Assembly (NCBI GenBank): GCA_947589255.1
Contig: CANQAL010000007.1
Location: 1 to 36,397 of the forward strand
Direction: 5' to 3'
DNA length: 36,397 nt
From: Candidatus Gastranaerophilales bacterium
GTDB lineage: Bacteria > Cyanobacteriota > Vampirovibrionia > Gastranaerophilales > Gastranaerophilaceae
In this document: one piece after another, positions 1-9,081 of the stretch
Layout of the letters: every line of letters begins with the position of its first letter
How positions within the stretch are numbered: the first letter of the stretch is position 1
The notes under the pieces: model-generated
Told to the model about the DNA's origin: nothing
Databases searched by the model: none
The model's input: the letters and a program-made list of their open reading frames with translations, nothing else
Position numbers and translations under genes: made by a program

Positions 1-753
1 CTGCCATTAATGACGATGATTAATATTGAGCAAACAGTAGGTGCCGCATCTATTACAAGGTTTAACCAGTATAGAAGCGTACAGTTCTCAGGTCAGGGTT
101 CAGCAGGCAAGAGTTCGGGCGAAGCCATGAAATCCATGGAACAGGTTGCAACAAAGACTCTGCCAAAAGATGTAGGTTATGACTGGTCAGGTACATCATT
201 ACAGGAAAGAGAATCTTCGGGACAAACAGGTGTAGTTATTGCCTTAGCTCTGACTTTCGTATACTTGTTCTTGGTTGCACTGTATGAAAGCTGGTCAATA
301 CCTGTTGCGGTATTGTTAATAGCTCCTGTTGCCGCATTAGGTGCTTTAATATTCCAAATGATGATAGGTCAATCCTTTGACTTATATTCTCAGGTTGGTA
401 TGATAGCCCTAATCGGTATTGCGGCAAAACAATCCATATTAATCGTAGAATTCGCAAAAGATTTGCATGAAAATAAAGGGTTAAGTATTGAAGATGCCGC
501 TATAGAAGCTGCAAGAATAAGGTTTAGAGCTATTATGATGACGGCTTTAGCTTTTGTATTCGGTGTATTACCAATGGTATTCGCAACAGGTGCAGGTGCT
601 CAGAGCAGAATTTCAGTCGGTTCTACGGTATTCGGCGGTATGACGGCCGCTGCTACCATAGGTACTATCTTAACACCTGTTTTCTATGTTCTTGTTCAAT
701 CATTAGTTGAAAATCTTGAAAAGAGGAAAAAAGAAAAAGCTGAAAATAAATAG
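1..753 (+). CDS. RND efflux pump inner-membrane permease, C-terminal part (partial)
   Basis: This is the C-terminal end of a hydrophobe/amphiphile RND transporter (AcrB/HAE1 type), a proton-driven inner-membrane drug or solute exporter. The frame is open to base 1, so the gene begins outside the window and no internal Met is its start. The remaining 250 residues show the family signature of the last porter segment ([15 protein letters not shown]), a short periplasmic stretch, then the final transmembrane helices, including the segments [22 protein letters not shown] and [20 protein letters not shown] and the [19 protein letters not shown] region. The cytoplasmic tail is rich in Lys and Glu. 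The TolC-like gene follows directly, which is the usual partner arrangement. The adaptor gene, if present, must lie upstream of the window. Confidence 0.93.
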   Translation: MPLMTMINIEQTVGAASITRFNQYRSVQFSGQGSAGKSSGEAMKSMEQVATKTLPKDVGYDWSGTSLQERESSGQTGVVIALALTFVYLFLVALYESWSIPVAVLLIAPVAALGALIFQMMIGQSFDLYSQVGMIALIGIAAKQSILIVEFAKDLHENKGLSIEDAAIEAARIRFRAIMMTALAFVFGVLPMVFATGAGAQSRISVGSTVFGGMTAAATIGTILTPVFYVLVQSLVENLEKRKKEKAENK

Positions 754-775
754 TTTTAAGAGTAGAGTGGGAAAA

Positions 776-2446
776 ATGAATAAAAAATTATTGTTATTTA
801 TATTATTAGTTATGGCAAGCCCTGTTTTTGCGGAGGACGAAAATGCAATAAGGGATGAAATTATTATTCCTCAAATAATAAACGAACTTCCTTCAAGAAT
901 GACAACAGAGCAAACTCAAAATGCAGTTGAAATAAAGAAAACTAAAAGTAAAAAGTCCTTAAAAAATATCTTTATAAGAAATAAAGTGACAAAGAATGAA
1001 CAAGCAGAAGAGATAAAGCCTGAAGAACCTAATATTGAAGAAATAAAAACAATAGAAAAAGTTCAAAAAGAACAAAAGAAAAAAGCGAAACTCACTAAAA
1101 AACAAAAAAAACAGGAAAAGAAAAAACAAACAGAAATAAAAGAAATTCCGGCCGTTTCCGATGGAAATTCGGAAAAAGTATTAACAGATACGGCTTATCA
1201 AGGCAGTATTGAAACAAACAAAATTATAGAAGTTGATGAATGCGTTAAACTTGCGCTTGAACATCATCCTGCAATTAAGTCTGCAATGAGTAATGCAGAG
1301 ATATATAAAAGTAAAATAGCGCAGGCTTGGGCAAATTATTTCCCGACTTTTTCGGCAGGAGTAAGCTATTCAAGAAATGATATGCAGGTATCAAACTTTG
1401 CATTTCCTACTCAAATTTATGATATGTTTTACACTCCTACGGTATCAGGTAACATGTTGTTATTTGATTTCGGTAAAACAAAAGCTCAGGCGGATTTAGC
1501 AAAAAGAACCTATGAATCGGCAAAATATAATCTTGAAACAGCAATCAATACGGTTGTATTTACCGTAAAACAGGCATATTACAATTTACTTTTTGCTCAA
1601 CAGCAGGTTAAAGTTTATGAAGATACCGTAAAGGATTATACACTTCACTTAGAACAGGCAAAAGCATATTATGATATCGGTACAAAGGCAAAAATAGATG
1701 TATTAACGGCTGAACATAATTTGGGAAGAGCTAAATTGAATCTGCTTCAGGCAAAAAATACATTGAAAATCGCATATGTACAATTAAGCAACGCAATGGG
1801 CATGCCTGATTATTCCGATTATGATGTAACGGATAATTTAACAACAAAAGCTTATGACATAAATGCTGATGATGCGGTTAATACGGCATACGATACAAGC
1901 CCCGAGTTATTGGCGGCAAAAAAGAAAGCGGATGCGTCTGAACTATTGGTTCGTGCATCAAGAAGGGCTTTTACCCCTAATTTATCGGGGTTTGCGTCTT
2001 ATTCAAGGGGCGGGAAAAGAATGGATACCGATTACGGGTATCAAATCGGAGCGCAGTTGAACTATCAAACGGTTAATTTACTGCAGTTAAAAAAGCAGGT
2101 TGATGAGGCAAAAGCTACATACAAAAAAGACCTTGCGGATTATGAAAATACTAAACAAACCATATATTTTGAGGTTAAACAGGCATATTTAAATATGACA
2201 ACCGCTCAAGAAAGTATAGCAGTAGCAAAATTATCAATGGATCAGGCAAAAGAGCAATACGACCAAGCATCAGGCAGATATAAAGTAGGCTTAGGCGATG
2301 CAATAGAACTTAAAGATGCGGAAACAACATATAGAAATTCCCAGCTTGATTATTACAATACACTGTTAAATTACCATGTATCTGCAGCAAACCTTGAAAA
2401 GTTAATGGGTGTGCCGTTAAATACATCTGATGTTGATTTATTATAA
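776..2446 (+). CDS. TolC-like outer-membrane efflux channel with Lys-rich spacer
   Basis: An outer-membrane efflux protein that would complete the tripartite pump with the RND permease just upstream (22 bases between genes). The ATG at 776 is chosen because it gives a clean signal peptide ([19 protein letters not shown], cut before EDEN). A longer frame from 707 would overlap the permease gene and bury that signal. The protein has 556 residues. After the signal comes an unusual spacer of roughly residues 30-150, very rich in Lys and Glu. Two OEP repeats follow, from about residue 155 ([17 protein letters not shown]) to the end, with the coiled-coil periplasmic helices and the conserved [22 protein letters not shown] ending typical of TolC relatives. 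The 3' end overlaps that of thrC by 6 bases. Confidence 0.92.
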   Translation: MNKKLLLFILLVMASPVFAEDENAIRDEIIIPQIINELPSRMTTEQTQNAVEIKKTKSKKSLKNIFIRNKVTKNEQAEEIKPEEPNIEEIKTIEKVQKEQKKKAKLTKKQKKQEKKKQTEIKEIPAVSDGNSEKVLTDTAYQGSIETNKIIEVDECVKLALEHHPAIKSAMSNAEIYKSKIAQAWANYFPTFSAGVSYSRNDMQVSNFAFPTQIYDMFYTPTVSGNMLLFDFGKTKAQADLAKRTYESAKYNLETAINTVVFTVKQAYYNLLFAQQQVKVYEDTVKDYTLHLEQAKAYYDIGTKAKIDVLTAEHNLGRAKLNLLQAKNTLKIAYVQLSNAMGMPDYSDYDVTDNLTTKAYDINADDAVNTAYDTSPELLAAKKKADASELLVRASRRAFTPNLSGFASYSRGGKRMDTDYGYQIGAQLNYQTVNLLQLKKQVDEAKATYKKDLADYENTKQTIYFEVKQAYLNMTTAQESIAVAKLSMDQAKEQYDQASGRYKVGLGDAIELKDAETTYRNSQLDYYNTLLNYHVSAANLEKLMGVPLNTSDVDLL

Positions 2447-3508
2447 GTTAATAATATTAAGGATTTCGTGTAAATCCGCTTTGGTTCTTTTAACTTGAGC
2501 GCCTGCGTATTTTATTGCACTATCGGGGTCTTTTAAGCCGTTACCCGTTAAAATACAAACAGATGTTGAATCCTTTTTAACAAGTCCCATTTTATTAGCT
2601 TTAATTAATCCTGCAACGGAGGCGGCACTTCCGGGTTCAGCTAAAATGCCCTCCGTTGATGCCATAAGTTTATATGCTTCAATAATTTCTTCATCCGTTA
2701 CACAGTCAATTCTGCCGTCAGATAAATCTCTAGCTCTTTCAGCCTGTTTCCAGCTTGCGGGATTTCCTATTCTTATTGCAGTTGCAATGGTTTCAGGATG
2801 CATAATTCTTTCACCTCTAACTATTGCGGCTGCGCCTTCGGCTTCATATCCCATCATTTTAGGAAGCTGTGTACATTTTTGAAGATTAAAGAATTCTTCA
2901 TAACCTTTAAAATATGCGGTTATATTACCAGCATTACCAACGGGTATAAAATGGTAATCAGGAGCATCGCCCAAAGCTTCTATAATTTCAAAAGCCCCTG
3001 TTTTTTGACCTTCAATTCTGTATGGGTTTACCGAATTTACTAATGTAATGGGCGAGTTTTTGGAAATTTCAATAACCATTTCAAGCGCTTCATCAAAATT
3101 GCCTTGAATAGCAATAATTTCAGCGCCGTACATCATGGCTTGAGAAAGTTTTCCGAGTGCAATATAACCGTCAGGAATTAAAACAAAAACTCTGACACCT
3201 GCTTTTGCGCCGTATGCGGCAGCCGCTGCACTTGTATTGCCTGTTGAAGCGCAAATAATAGCTTTTGACCCCGCTTCAACGGCTTTTGTAACAGCCATTG
3301 TCATGCCTCTGTCTTTAAAACTGCCCGTGGGGTTCGCCCCCTCATATTTTAAATAAACATTACCTTTTAATCCTATCTTCTTTGCTAAATTATCGGCTTT
3401 TATTAGCGGAGTATTCCCTTCATTTAAAGTAATTATCGGGGTTGAATCCGATACTGGCAGATATTGTCTATATTTATTTATTAATCCCTGATAATGATTT
3501 TTTTCCAT
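2441..3508 (-). CDS. thrC: Threonine synthase
   Basis: A PLP enzyme that converts O-phosphohomoserine to threonine, the last step of the pathway. It has 355 residues, the length of the short Bacillus-type threonine synthases. The PLP-binding lysine is K65 in [11 protein letters not shown]. The phosphate-binding glycine loop is seen in [18 protein letters not shown], and [11 protein letters not shown]-like sequence ([13 protein letters not shown]) lies near the C-terminus. A strong AGGAGG overlaps the stop codon of hom and sits 5 bases before the ATG, so hom and thrC are clearly co-translated from one message. Homoserine kinase (thrB), needed between the two steps, is not in the window. The gene ends convergently inside the end of the TolC-like gene, with no obvious terminator. 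Confidence 0.96.
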   Translation of the reverse strand: MEKNHYQGLINKYRQYLPVSDSTPIITLNEGNTPLIKADNLAKKIGLKGNVYLKYEGANPTGSFKDRGMTMAVTKAVEAGSKAIICASTGNTSAAAAAYGAKAGVRVFVLIPDGYIALGKLSQAMMYGAEIIAIQGNFDEALEMVIEISKNSPITLVNSVNPYRIEGQKTGAFEIIEALGDAPDYHFIPVGNAGNITAYFKGYEEFFNLQKCTQLPKMMGYEAEGAAAIVRGERIMHPETIATAIRIGNPASWKQAERARDLSDGRIDCVTDEEIIEAYKLMASTEGILAEPGSAASVAGLIKANKMGLVKKDSTSVCILTGNGLKDPDSAIKYAGAQVKRTKADLHEILNIINL

Positions 3509-3517
3509 AAAAGCCTC

Positions 3518-4789
3518 CTAATTCATTACCCTTAACAGGTTGTTTATATTTTTTATACTTTCAGATTGAATTAATTCTTTTAATGCGTTTTGAACATCCG
3601 ATTCTTTACTTGTTTCCGTTAAAACGACAATTTCAGCGGTGTTGTCTTTGTTAATACCTTTTTGCATAATTGTTGAAATGTTAATGTTATTTTTTCCGCA
3701 GATTGTACCTATAATACCGATAGTACCGGGGTTATTGCTTGTTGTGATTGAAATATAATAGTCGTTATAGGTATCACCGATATCAATTTGTTCTGCTGTT
3801 TCATTGTGAGTACAAATTGATTGCGGGAGCGGAGAATTGGTAATTTCAAGTTCGGAGGCTAAAACAAGTAAATCTCCGACAACGGAGCTTGAAGTAGGTT
3901 CAGCGCCTGCGCCTGCCCCTGTAAATACCAAATCACCGACAGGATACCCTGACAGCATTATAGAATTTGTCGCATTGTTTACTTTTGCAAGTAAATGTTT
4001 TTTTGCAACAAGCATAGGATGAACTCTTACATCAATTTTACCATCGTCCAATACTCTGCCCATTGCTATAAGTTTTATTTTGTAACCTAATTCTTTTGCT
4101 GATTTAATATCCTGCGGAGTTATTTTTGTTATCCCTTCACGATAAATTTTATTTATATCAATTCTTTTATTAAATGAGATTGTTGATAAAATAGAGATTT
4201 TATAAGAGGCATCAAAACCTTCAACATCACCTGTAGGGTCGGTTTCGGCATAGCCAAGTTCCTGCGCCTGTTTAAGCGCTGTTTCATAAGATAATTCCTG
4301 TTCTGCCATTTTAGTTAATATGTAATTTGTTGTTCCGTTTAGTATTGCTGCTATTTTTGTAATTTTATTAGCACATAGTATGGTTTTTATAGGCATTATA
4401 ATCGGAATACCGCCTGCCACTGCCGCTTCATACAATATTACGGTATTTTTTTCTTTTGCTAAAGAAAAAAGTTCGCTTCCTTTTTTTGCTAAAAGTTCTT
4501 TATTTGCAGTAACTATATGTTTTCCGTTATTTATAGCGGTTTTTAATACGTCAAATATAGGATTTATTCCGCCTGCTACTTCCACAATTACATCAATATC
4601 GGGATTATTAACGATTTCATAAGGGTTATCGGTTAATAAAGAATTATCAAAATTTTCAATATTTCTTTTTTTATTAATATTTTTTACGGCAATTTTTTTA
4701 ACGGTAATTTCGTTAAAAGATTTTAATGTTTCAAAAACACCGCACCCTACCGTGCCAAAACCTATTATTCCTATATTTAATGATTTCAT
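3518..4789 (-). CDS. hom: Homoserine dehydrogenase with C-terminal ACT domain
   Basis: Reduces aspartate semialdehyde to homoserine with NAD(P)H, at the branch to threonine and methionine. The N-terminus has the dinucleotide-binding GIIGFGTVGCGV (residues 7-18), followed by HIVTANKELLAKKGSELF with the conserved ANK. The catalytic region carries AAILNGTTNYILTKM and GYAETDPTGDVEGFDASYK. Residues about 345-423 form an ACT domain (YYISITTSNNPGTIGIIGTI), the usual site of threonine feedback inhibition. Length 423 is normal for the monofunctional enzyme. The RBS GGAG lies just before the ATG. It is first gene of the hom-thrC operon, 9 bases before thrC. Confidence 0.97.
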   Translation of the reverse strand: MKSLNIGIIGFGTVGCGVFETLKSFNEITVKKIAVKNINKKRNIENFDNSLLTDNPYEIVNNPDIDVIVEVAGGINPIFDVLKTAINNGKHIVTANKELLAKKGSELFSLAKEKNTVILYEAAVAGGIPIIMPIKTILCANKITKIAAILNGTTNYILTKMAEQELSYETALKQAQELGYAETDPTGDVEGFDASYKISILSTISFNKRIDINKIYREGITKITPQDIKSAKELGYKIKLIAMGRVLDDGKIDVRVHPMLVAKKHLLAKVNNATNSIMLSGYPVGDLVFTGAGAGAEPTSSSVVGDLLVLASELEITNSPLPQSICTHNETAEQIDIGDTYNDYYISITTSNNPGTIGIIGTICGKNNINISTIMQKGINKDNTAEIVVLTETSKESDVQNALKELIQSESIKNINNLLRVMN

Positions 4790-4853
4790 AATTACTCCGA
4801 TTAAGATTTATAAGATAATTAAACCACAATTAAGATATTAATGAAATATTACA

Positions 4854-4886
4854 AAAAAAGAGATGATAAAAAATCATCTCTTTTTT
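4854..4886 (-). terminator. Hairpin terminator of the zinc-ribbon gene
   Basis: A perfect 14-bp stem (4854-4867 with 4873-4886) around a 5-base A loop; the stem ends in A6/T6, so on the minus strand it is followed by a U run. It sits 17 bases past the stop of the small zinc-ribbon gene and before the hom promoter region, so it would isolate hom-thrC. The symmetric shape could work in both directions. Confidence 0.85.
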
Positions 4887-4903
4887 AATATTAAAAAAAA
4901 TTA

Positions 4904-5182
4904 TTAATTAGCTTCAGCCTCTTTTATGGCAGCATAACAGTCTTTACAGTATACTTCTTTACCTTCAATGGGTTTAAAAGGAACTTTAGTCTGGCAGCCG
5001 CATTTAGAACATGTAACTTCGTACATTTTTTTTCTGTTTTTTTGTCTTCTGTTTTTTCTGCATTCGGGGCAACGTTTTGGTTTGTTAACAAGACCTCTTT
5101 GAGCATAAAATTCTTGCTCCCCGGCAGTAAATACAAATTCACTTCCGCAATCTTCGCAAATGAGCTTTTCGTCTTCGTACAT
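4904..5182 (-). CDS. Small zinc-ribbon protein with CxxC-x17-CxxC domain
   Basis: A 92-residue protein with two zinc-ribbon-like modules. The first has CEDC near residue 9 and CPEC near residue 38, around a YAQRGL segment as found in the probable zinc-ribbon domain of many small bacterial proteins. The second has CSKC and CKDC separated by exactly 17 residues, the CxxC-x17-CxxC pattern of a recognised small domain family. Between them is a basic stretch (RKNRRQKNRKK) that may touch nucleic acid. An AAGGAG site lies 9 bases before the ATG. The gene stands alone, closed by its own hairpin terminator. The function is not known; a role in RNA or DNA binding is only an inference from the zinc ribbons and basic linker. 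Confidence 0.85.
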   Translation of the reverse strand: MYEDEKLICEDCGSEFVFTAGEQEFYAQRGLVNKPKRCPECRKNRRQKNRKKMYEVTCSKCGCQTKVPFKPIEGKEVYCKDCYAAIKEAEAN

Positions 5183-5295
5183 TTTGGTTTTCTCCTTAGT
5201 TTGGTAATATTTGTAAATAATTGCGATAGGAATAAAAGTTTTTCGGAAAATTTATTACTAAGTAGTTATCTACAAAAAATATTGTATAATTTTAG

Positions 5296-5325
5296 TTGAC
5301 TTTTAGCAAGAATTTTTCTTAAACT
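5296..5325 (+). promoter_or_regulatory. Possible promoter of the four-gene operon
   Basis: TTGACT (5296-5301) followed after 18 bases by TAAACT (5320-5325), about 105 bases before the first gene at 5430. The -35 match is good and the -10 is only 4 of 6, so this is a candidate. The rest of the 247-base gap is AT-rich; nothing else was recognised in it. Confidence 0.45.
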
Positions 5326-5429
5326 AAATAATGTAAAAATATGTAAATTTTTTATAAAAAAGGTCAAAAATGTAGCAATAATTATTATTTAGCATGTTTA
5401 TAATATCGGGCATATATATGTGAGGTAAA

Positions 5430-6509
5430 ATGGTCTATCAACCGGGAATACAAAATAATAATTCGTATAGGAGTTCTGTTTCTTTTGCCAAAAATAAAGA
5501 TACCAAAGGTAAGAAAAAGGAAAAATATGTACATGATGCATATTTAATGGTTGAAGAAAGAGAAAAACATCCGTTATTATTAGGTGCCAAAATTCAAGCC
5601 GATAAATTAGTAAAAGCATTTACCGTTTATCCTAAAAAAGGGTTAAAAGGCAGTAAGAATGCTAATTTCTATGAATTTTTAACAATGGGGACGGTACCGT
5701 ATTTGGCAGGAAGTGCTATGTTAATAGCGGTATTTAACTTTGCCGCTAAATATTTTAAAACGGAAGCATTTACAAAATCTTTAAAACATGGTCAGAAAAT
5801 GGCTCTGGGTGTTTTATTCTACGGACTTGCAAAGACCTTTTCAAAAAAATTAATTGAGCTTCCCGTAAAATGGAAACACGGAATTGATGTAAATCTTCCT
5901 TATAAAAAAGAAATAAAAGAAATACCCGAAGAAGATAATAAAAAGAATTTGATAAAATATGAATATCATAAAGCATATGAAAGTGTTGATTTCCCAAGAT
6001 GGGATATACTTTATGATAATGAAAACTTTGGTAAAGAAAGAAATGCATATTACGATAAAATTGCTAAGAAAATGCATTTGAATACAGGTGATTTAACATC
6101 TTCAGATCAAAAAGTTAAACCTAAAATAAAAGAAAAATTAATCCAAACCAAACTATTCTCAACCATTGCATCATATTTATGGGCAGCAGTCGGAGTGGGT
6201 GTTGCTATGCAAGAGCCGTTTGAACGGATATCATTTATTCCTGAAAGACTAAAATTGGGTTATGGTATAAAAAATCCGTTACAATTTGTTAAGTTATTCG
6301 GAAAAAGATTTGTTGAAAGCTGCAAGTCCTTCGTCAATAATAGCAACAAAAGTAGTGCAATAGCAGGAAGAATTTTGTTAGGAACTGCAATTGGTGTAAC
6401 TTTATTAGGCAATTTTAAAACACTTTTTGACTTTAATAAAGATAAGGGGTCAAAAAATAAGGCGGCTGTATCATTAATTGATAAAACTAAAGAAAAGGTA
6501 GTATGTTAG
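5430..6509 (+). CDS. Hypothetical multi-pass membrane protein, first gene of unknown operon
   Basis: I do not recognise a named family. The start is supported by GAGG 6 bases upstream. The 359-residue protein has a polar N-terminus with the short motif SSVSFAKN (about residues 15-22), a basic stretch, and hydrophobic segments near residues 85-108 and 122-140. After that come a charged middle part and further hydrophobic segments near 238-258 and 315-335. The region PVKWKHGIDVN (about 147-157), a following P-x-W-D-x-LY segment and the 238-262 hydrophobic region have matching counterparts, in the same order, in the next protein, so the two look like distant paralogues. It is basic overall and ends in a Lys-rich tail. 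The next gene starts 2 bases after the stop, so they are one transcript. No enzymatic motif was seen. Confidence 0.8.
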   Translation: MVYQPGIQNNNSYRSSVSFAKNKDTKGKKKEKYVHDAYLMVEEREKHPLLLGAKIQADKLVKAFTVYPKKGLKGSKNANFYEFLTMGTVPYLAGSAMLIAVFNFAAKYFKTEAFTKSLKHGQKMALGVLFYGLAKTFSKKLIELPVKWKHGIDVNLPYKKEIKEIPEEDNKKNLIKYEYHKAYESVDFPRWDILYDNENFGKERNAYYDKIAKKMHLNTGDLTSSDQKVKPKIKEKLIQTKLFSTIASYLWAAVGVGVAMQEPFERISFIPERLKLGYGIKNPLQFVKLFGKRFVESCKSFVNNSNKSSAIAGRILLGTAIGVTLLGNFKTLFDFNKDKGSKNKAAVSLIDKTKEKVVC

Positions 6510-6510
6510 T

Positions 6511-9081
6511 ATGTCAAACTTATTAGATGCATATCAATCACATCAAAATATAAACAATCCTTCACCGCTATATAAACATACTTATACGATTAATACAGAA
6601 GGAAAAGTTAAACCTTTGGAGGATAAAGGTAAATTACTTCCTTCAAGAATTTTTGGTTCTCCTATAGAATATGCAAAAGATATAAAAAAAGATATAGTAA
6701 ATATAGGCCGTGCGGCAAACGGGCAAGCAAATGACCATGAACTTGGCAGAATAAATGATATAGCATTAAAGCTGGGTTCACTTGCAATAGCAAGTTATTT
6801 ATTTGTTAAAAATCCGCTTAAATTAAGCAAGTCAATGGAATTTGTCGGGATGGGTACATTCTTGGGTTCTATGGCTTTATGGCCTAAGATAGCATTGCAG
6901 GCTCCTATTAAAGCAAGAACCGGTGTTGATATTCATCAAAAATATATTGATTCCGAAGGTCGTAAAAAAATGCTCTTCCTTGATCCTCAGTATGATTTAA
7001 CTGATTTATATTCAAGAGAAGATTTAGACAGAATGGGTAGAAAGCTTAAAGTTAGCAAAAATCTTCCCGACCGTGATAACTTTATTAAACAAAGAGCAAA
7101 GAAAACAGCAGTACAAGCTAATACTTTATGGATGTTATCGGCAGGATTTGCCAGCCCTGTTATGAGCGCATTAGCTTGTAATGCACTTGAAACTCCAATT
7201 AATGAAGCATTGGAAAAATCGGCCCTTAAAACAACGGAAAAAGCTCTTAAACAAGGTAAACCGGCAGGTATAATTAATACATGGATAAATAAATTCAGGA
7301 TGGCTTCTAAAGAAAAAGCATTAATGAAGTTCCTTGAACAAAATGCGGAAAATGAAGTAACCGATGTAATGCTTGGCAGAATAGCTAATGAATTTTTGCC
7401 AAATGCCAATTCTTTTGATTTTGCAAATACGGTAAAAAGTTCTTTAAAAGAAATAACAAAAAATGCTCAAAAAACATTACCCGTAGATTTTGAGTCAGTT
7501 TCTAATATTTTAAAAGATCTTGTTCCTCAAAACTTTATCTCTTCATTATCTGATAAGGAAAAAAATTATATCGTAAAATTAATTGCTGAAGGAAATTCCA
7601 AAAAAGCTTCTGACAGATTGGTTGCATTGTTAACGGATGCCGAAGATTTAAACAGAACTCAAAGTCAGCAGATATTAAAAGAAATAAAACATAAACTAAG
7701 TGATGAATTTAAACCTCAAAAGGTAACATTAGGAAAGATTTCAAATAAAATAAAATCTTTAAATGAATTATTAAAAGATTTTTCATCCGATAAGAAATTG
7801 GTTGATGACTATATTAGTGCAAGAGTAGGAGATAAATCCGGAACTTATATAGCAAATCACTGGGGCAGAGCTTGTAAGAAACTCTTTAAAGCTTTAAAAT
7901 TCAGCGAAAAAGACCTTATGGAATTACAAAACGGTAATATGCAAGTCTTCTTCGAAAAACTTAAGGCATTATCCGAGTCTAAAGATCAAAATACAGTAGA
8001 TTCTTTATTGAAAGATTTACTTAACCTTATGGATGATTATGAAGCAAAAACAGGAACCGATTTTCTTGATACTGTTAAAAAAGGTATGAGAAAAGCCGGC
8101 AGAAATACTTTTGAAAATATAAAAGACGACGATTTCAAAACATTATCAGATAAGATTTTTAATAATAGAGCTTCTCAAATAATCAAAAAGTTCTGTGAAG
8201 ATAAAAAAATAGATAATAGTATTATTAACAACTTATTAAAAGAATTTGAAACCAAAGTAGATGCAGATGATATTCAAGGGGCTTTAAAATTACTGGAAGA
8301 AACTCCTTTAATAAAAGATCAAGAAAATAAATTCGGGAAAGAAATTATTAACGAAATAAAACAAGCATTAAATGCTTCAAAAAGCGGCACTGTCGAAAAT
8401 ACTGTAACCTTAATGGCTGCAGAAAGAGCTTTAGGTGCTAAAGCTTCATTGTACAGATTAATTCAAACATTAGATGTATTAAATCCTGCAAATAAATCAA
8501 AACTTGATGATAAAATCAGAGTGGCATTTAAGAATATTAAAAATTCAGAAGCAGATACGGAAACAGTAAACAGATTATCCGAAATTATTAAGAAAATTCT
8601 TATGGAGGCTACTCCTACTGATTATGTTGAGAAATTTACAACATCTAATTTCAATATAACATTGGATGAATACCGTATAATATCAAATGTTTTATTTGAT
8701 AAAGCAGATGATGTTATTCTTTTAACCAAACCTCAAGGCGGAAAGGAAGCACTTAAAGGCTTTAATCAATATTTAAGTGAACTTAAAACTAAAGTTTGGG
8801 ATTGGACAAATTACATGACTCCTGAATTAAAGAAAAGAGTAACTGAAGACAATGCAGCTACAAACGGTATGAATGCTGTTGAAAGAAGTAATCTCATTGG
8901 TAAAACCGTAAAAGATTATATGAAAGAAACAGCTGAAAAAATGTATAATTCAAGAAAATGGCTAAAGACCTTCGGCATTGCAATGGCAGTAATTCTTGGT
9001 GTTACACTTGTTGCAGGGCTTTTTGTAGGAAGAAAAAGCAAGATAGAAAAAGAATTGGAAGAGAACAAACAAAATGGCTAA
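6511..9081 (+). CDS. Hypothetical large helical membrane protein, paralogue of its upstream neighbour
   Basis: An 856-residue protein of no family I can name. Hydrophobic segments lie near residues 90-125, 203-230 and, at the C-terminus, about 823-846 (FGIAMAVILGVTLVAGLFVG), followed by a charged tail. PIKARTGVDIH (about 131-141), a DPQYDLTDLYSRED region and the 203-231 segment ending ALETPI correspond in order to features of the preceding 359-residue protein. Between residues about 240 and 800 lies a long, hydrophilic, Lys/Glu/Leu/Asn-rich helical region with no recognised motif, which accounts for the difference in length. The ORF starts 2 bases after the previous stop and overlaps the next start by 8 bases, so translation of all three is likely coupled. 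A scaffold or envelope-organising role is possible but is a guess. Confidence 0.8.
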   Translation: MSNLLDAYQSHQNINNPSPLYKHTYTINTEGKVKPLEDKGKLLPSRIFGSPIEYAKDIKKDIVNIGRAANGQANDHELGRINDIALKLGSLAIASYLFVKNPLKLSKSMEFVGMGTFLGSMALWPKIALQAPIKARTGVDIHQKYIDSEGRKKMLFLDPQYDLTDLYSREDLDRMGRKLKVSKNLPDRDNFIKQRAKKTAVQANTLWMLSAGFASPVMSALACNALETPINEALEKSALKTTEKALKQGKPAGIINTWINKFRMASKEKALMKFLEQNAENEVTDVMLGRIANEFLPNANSFDFANTVKSSLKEITKNAQKTLPVDFESVSNILKDLVPQNFISSLSDKEKNYIVKLIAEGNSKKASDRLVALLTDAEDLNRTQSQQILKEIKHKLSDEFKPQKVTLGKISNKIKSLNELLKDFSSDKKLVDDYISARVGDKSGTYIANHWGRACKKLFKALKFSEKDLMELQNGNMQVFFEKLKALSESKDQNTVDSLLKDLLNLMDDYEAKTGTDFLDTVKKGMRKAGRNTFENIKDDDFKTLSDKIFNNRASQIIKKFCEDKKIDNSIINNLLKEFETKVDADDIQGALKLLEETPLIKDQENKFGKEIINEIKQALNASKSGTVENTVTLMAAERALGAKASLYRLIQTLDVLNPANKSKLDDKIRVAFKNIKNSEADTETVNRLSEIIKKILMEATPTDYVEKFTTSNFNITLDEYRIISNVLFDKADDVILLTKPQGGKEALKGFNQYLSELKTKVWDWTNYMTPELKKRVTEDNAATNGMNAVERSNLIGKTVKDYMKETAEKMYNSRKWLKTFGIAMAVILGVTLVAGLFVGRKSKIEKELEENKQNG

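Noticed and set aside
707-775. Upstream extension of the TolC-like gene
   Set aside because: It overlaps the permease gene and would bury a clear signal peptide; the ATG at 776 is better.
5183-5429. Hidden small gene or RNA between the zinc-ribbon gene and the operon
   Set aside because: Only AT-rich sequence with a candidate promoter was found; no coding-quality frame or stable fold stood out.
6987-7409. 140-codon open frame on the minus strand
   Set aside because: It is antisense to the large membrane protein gene and shows no start signal or motif.
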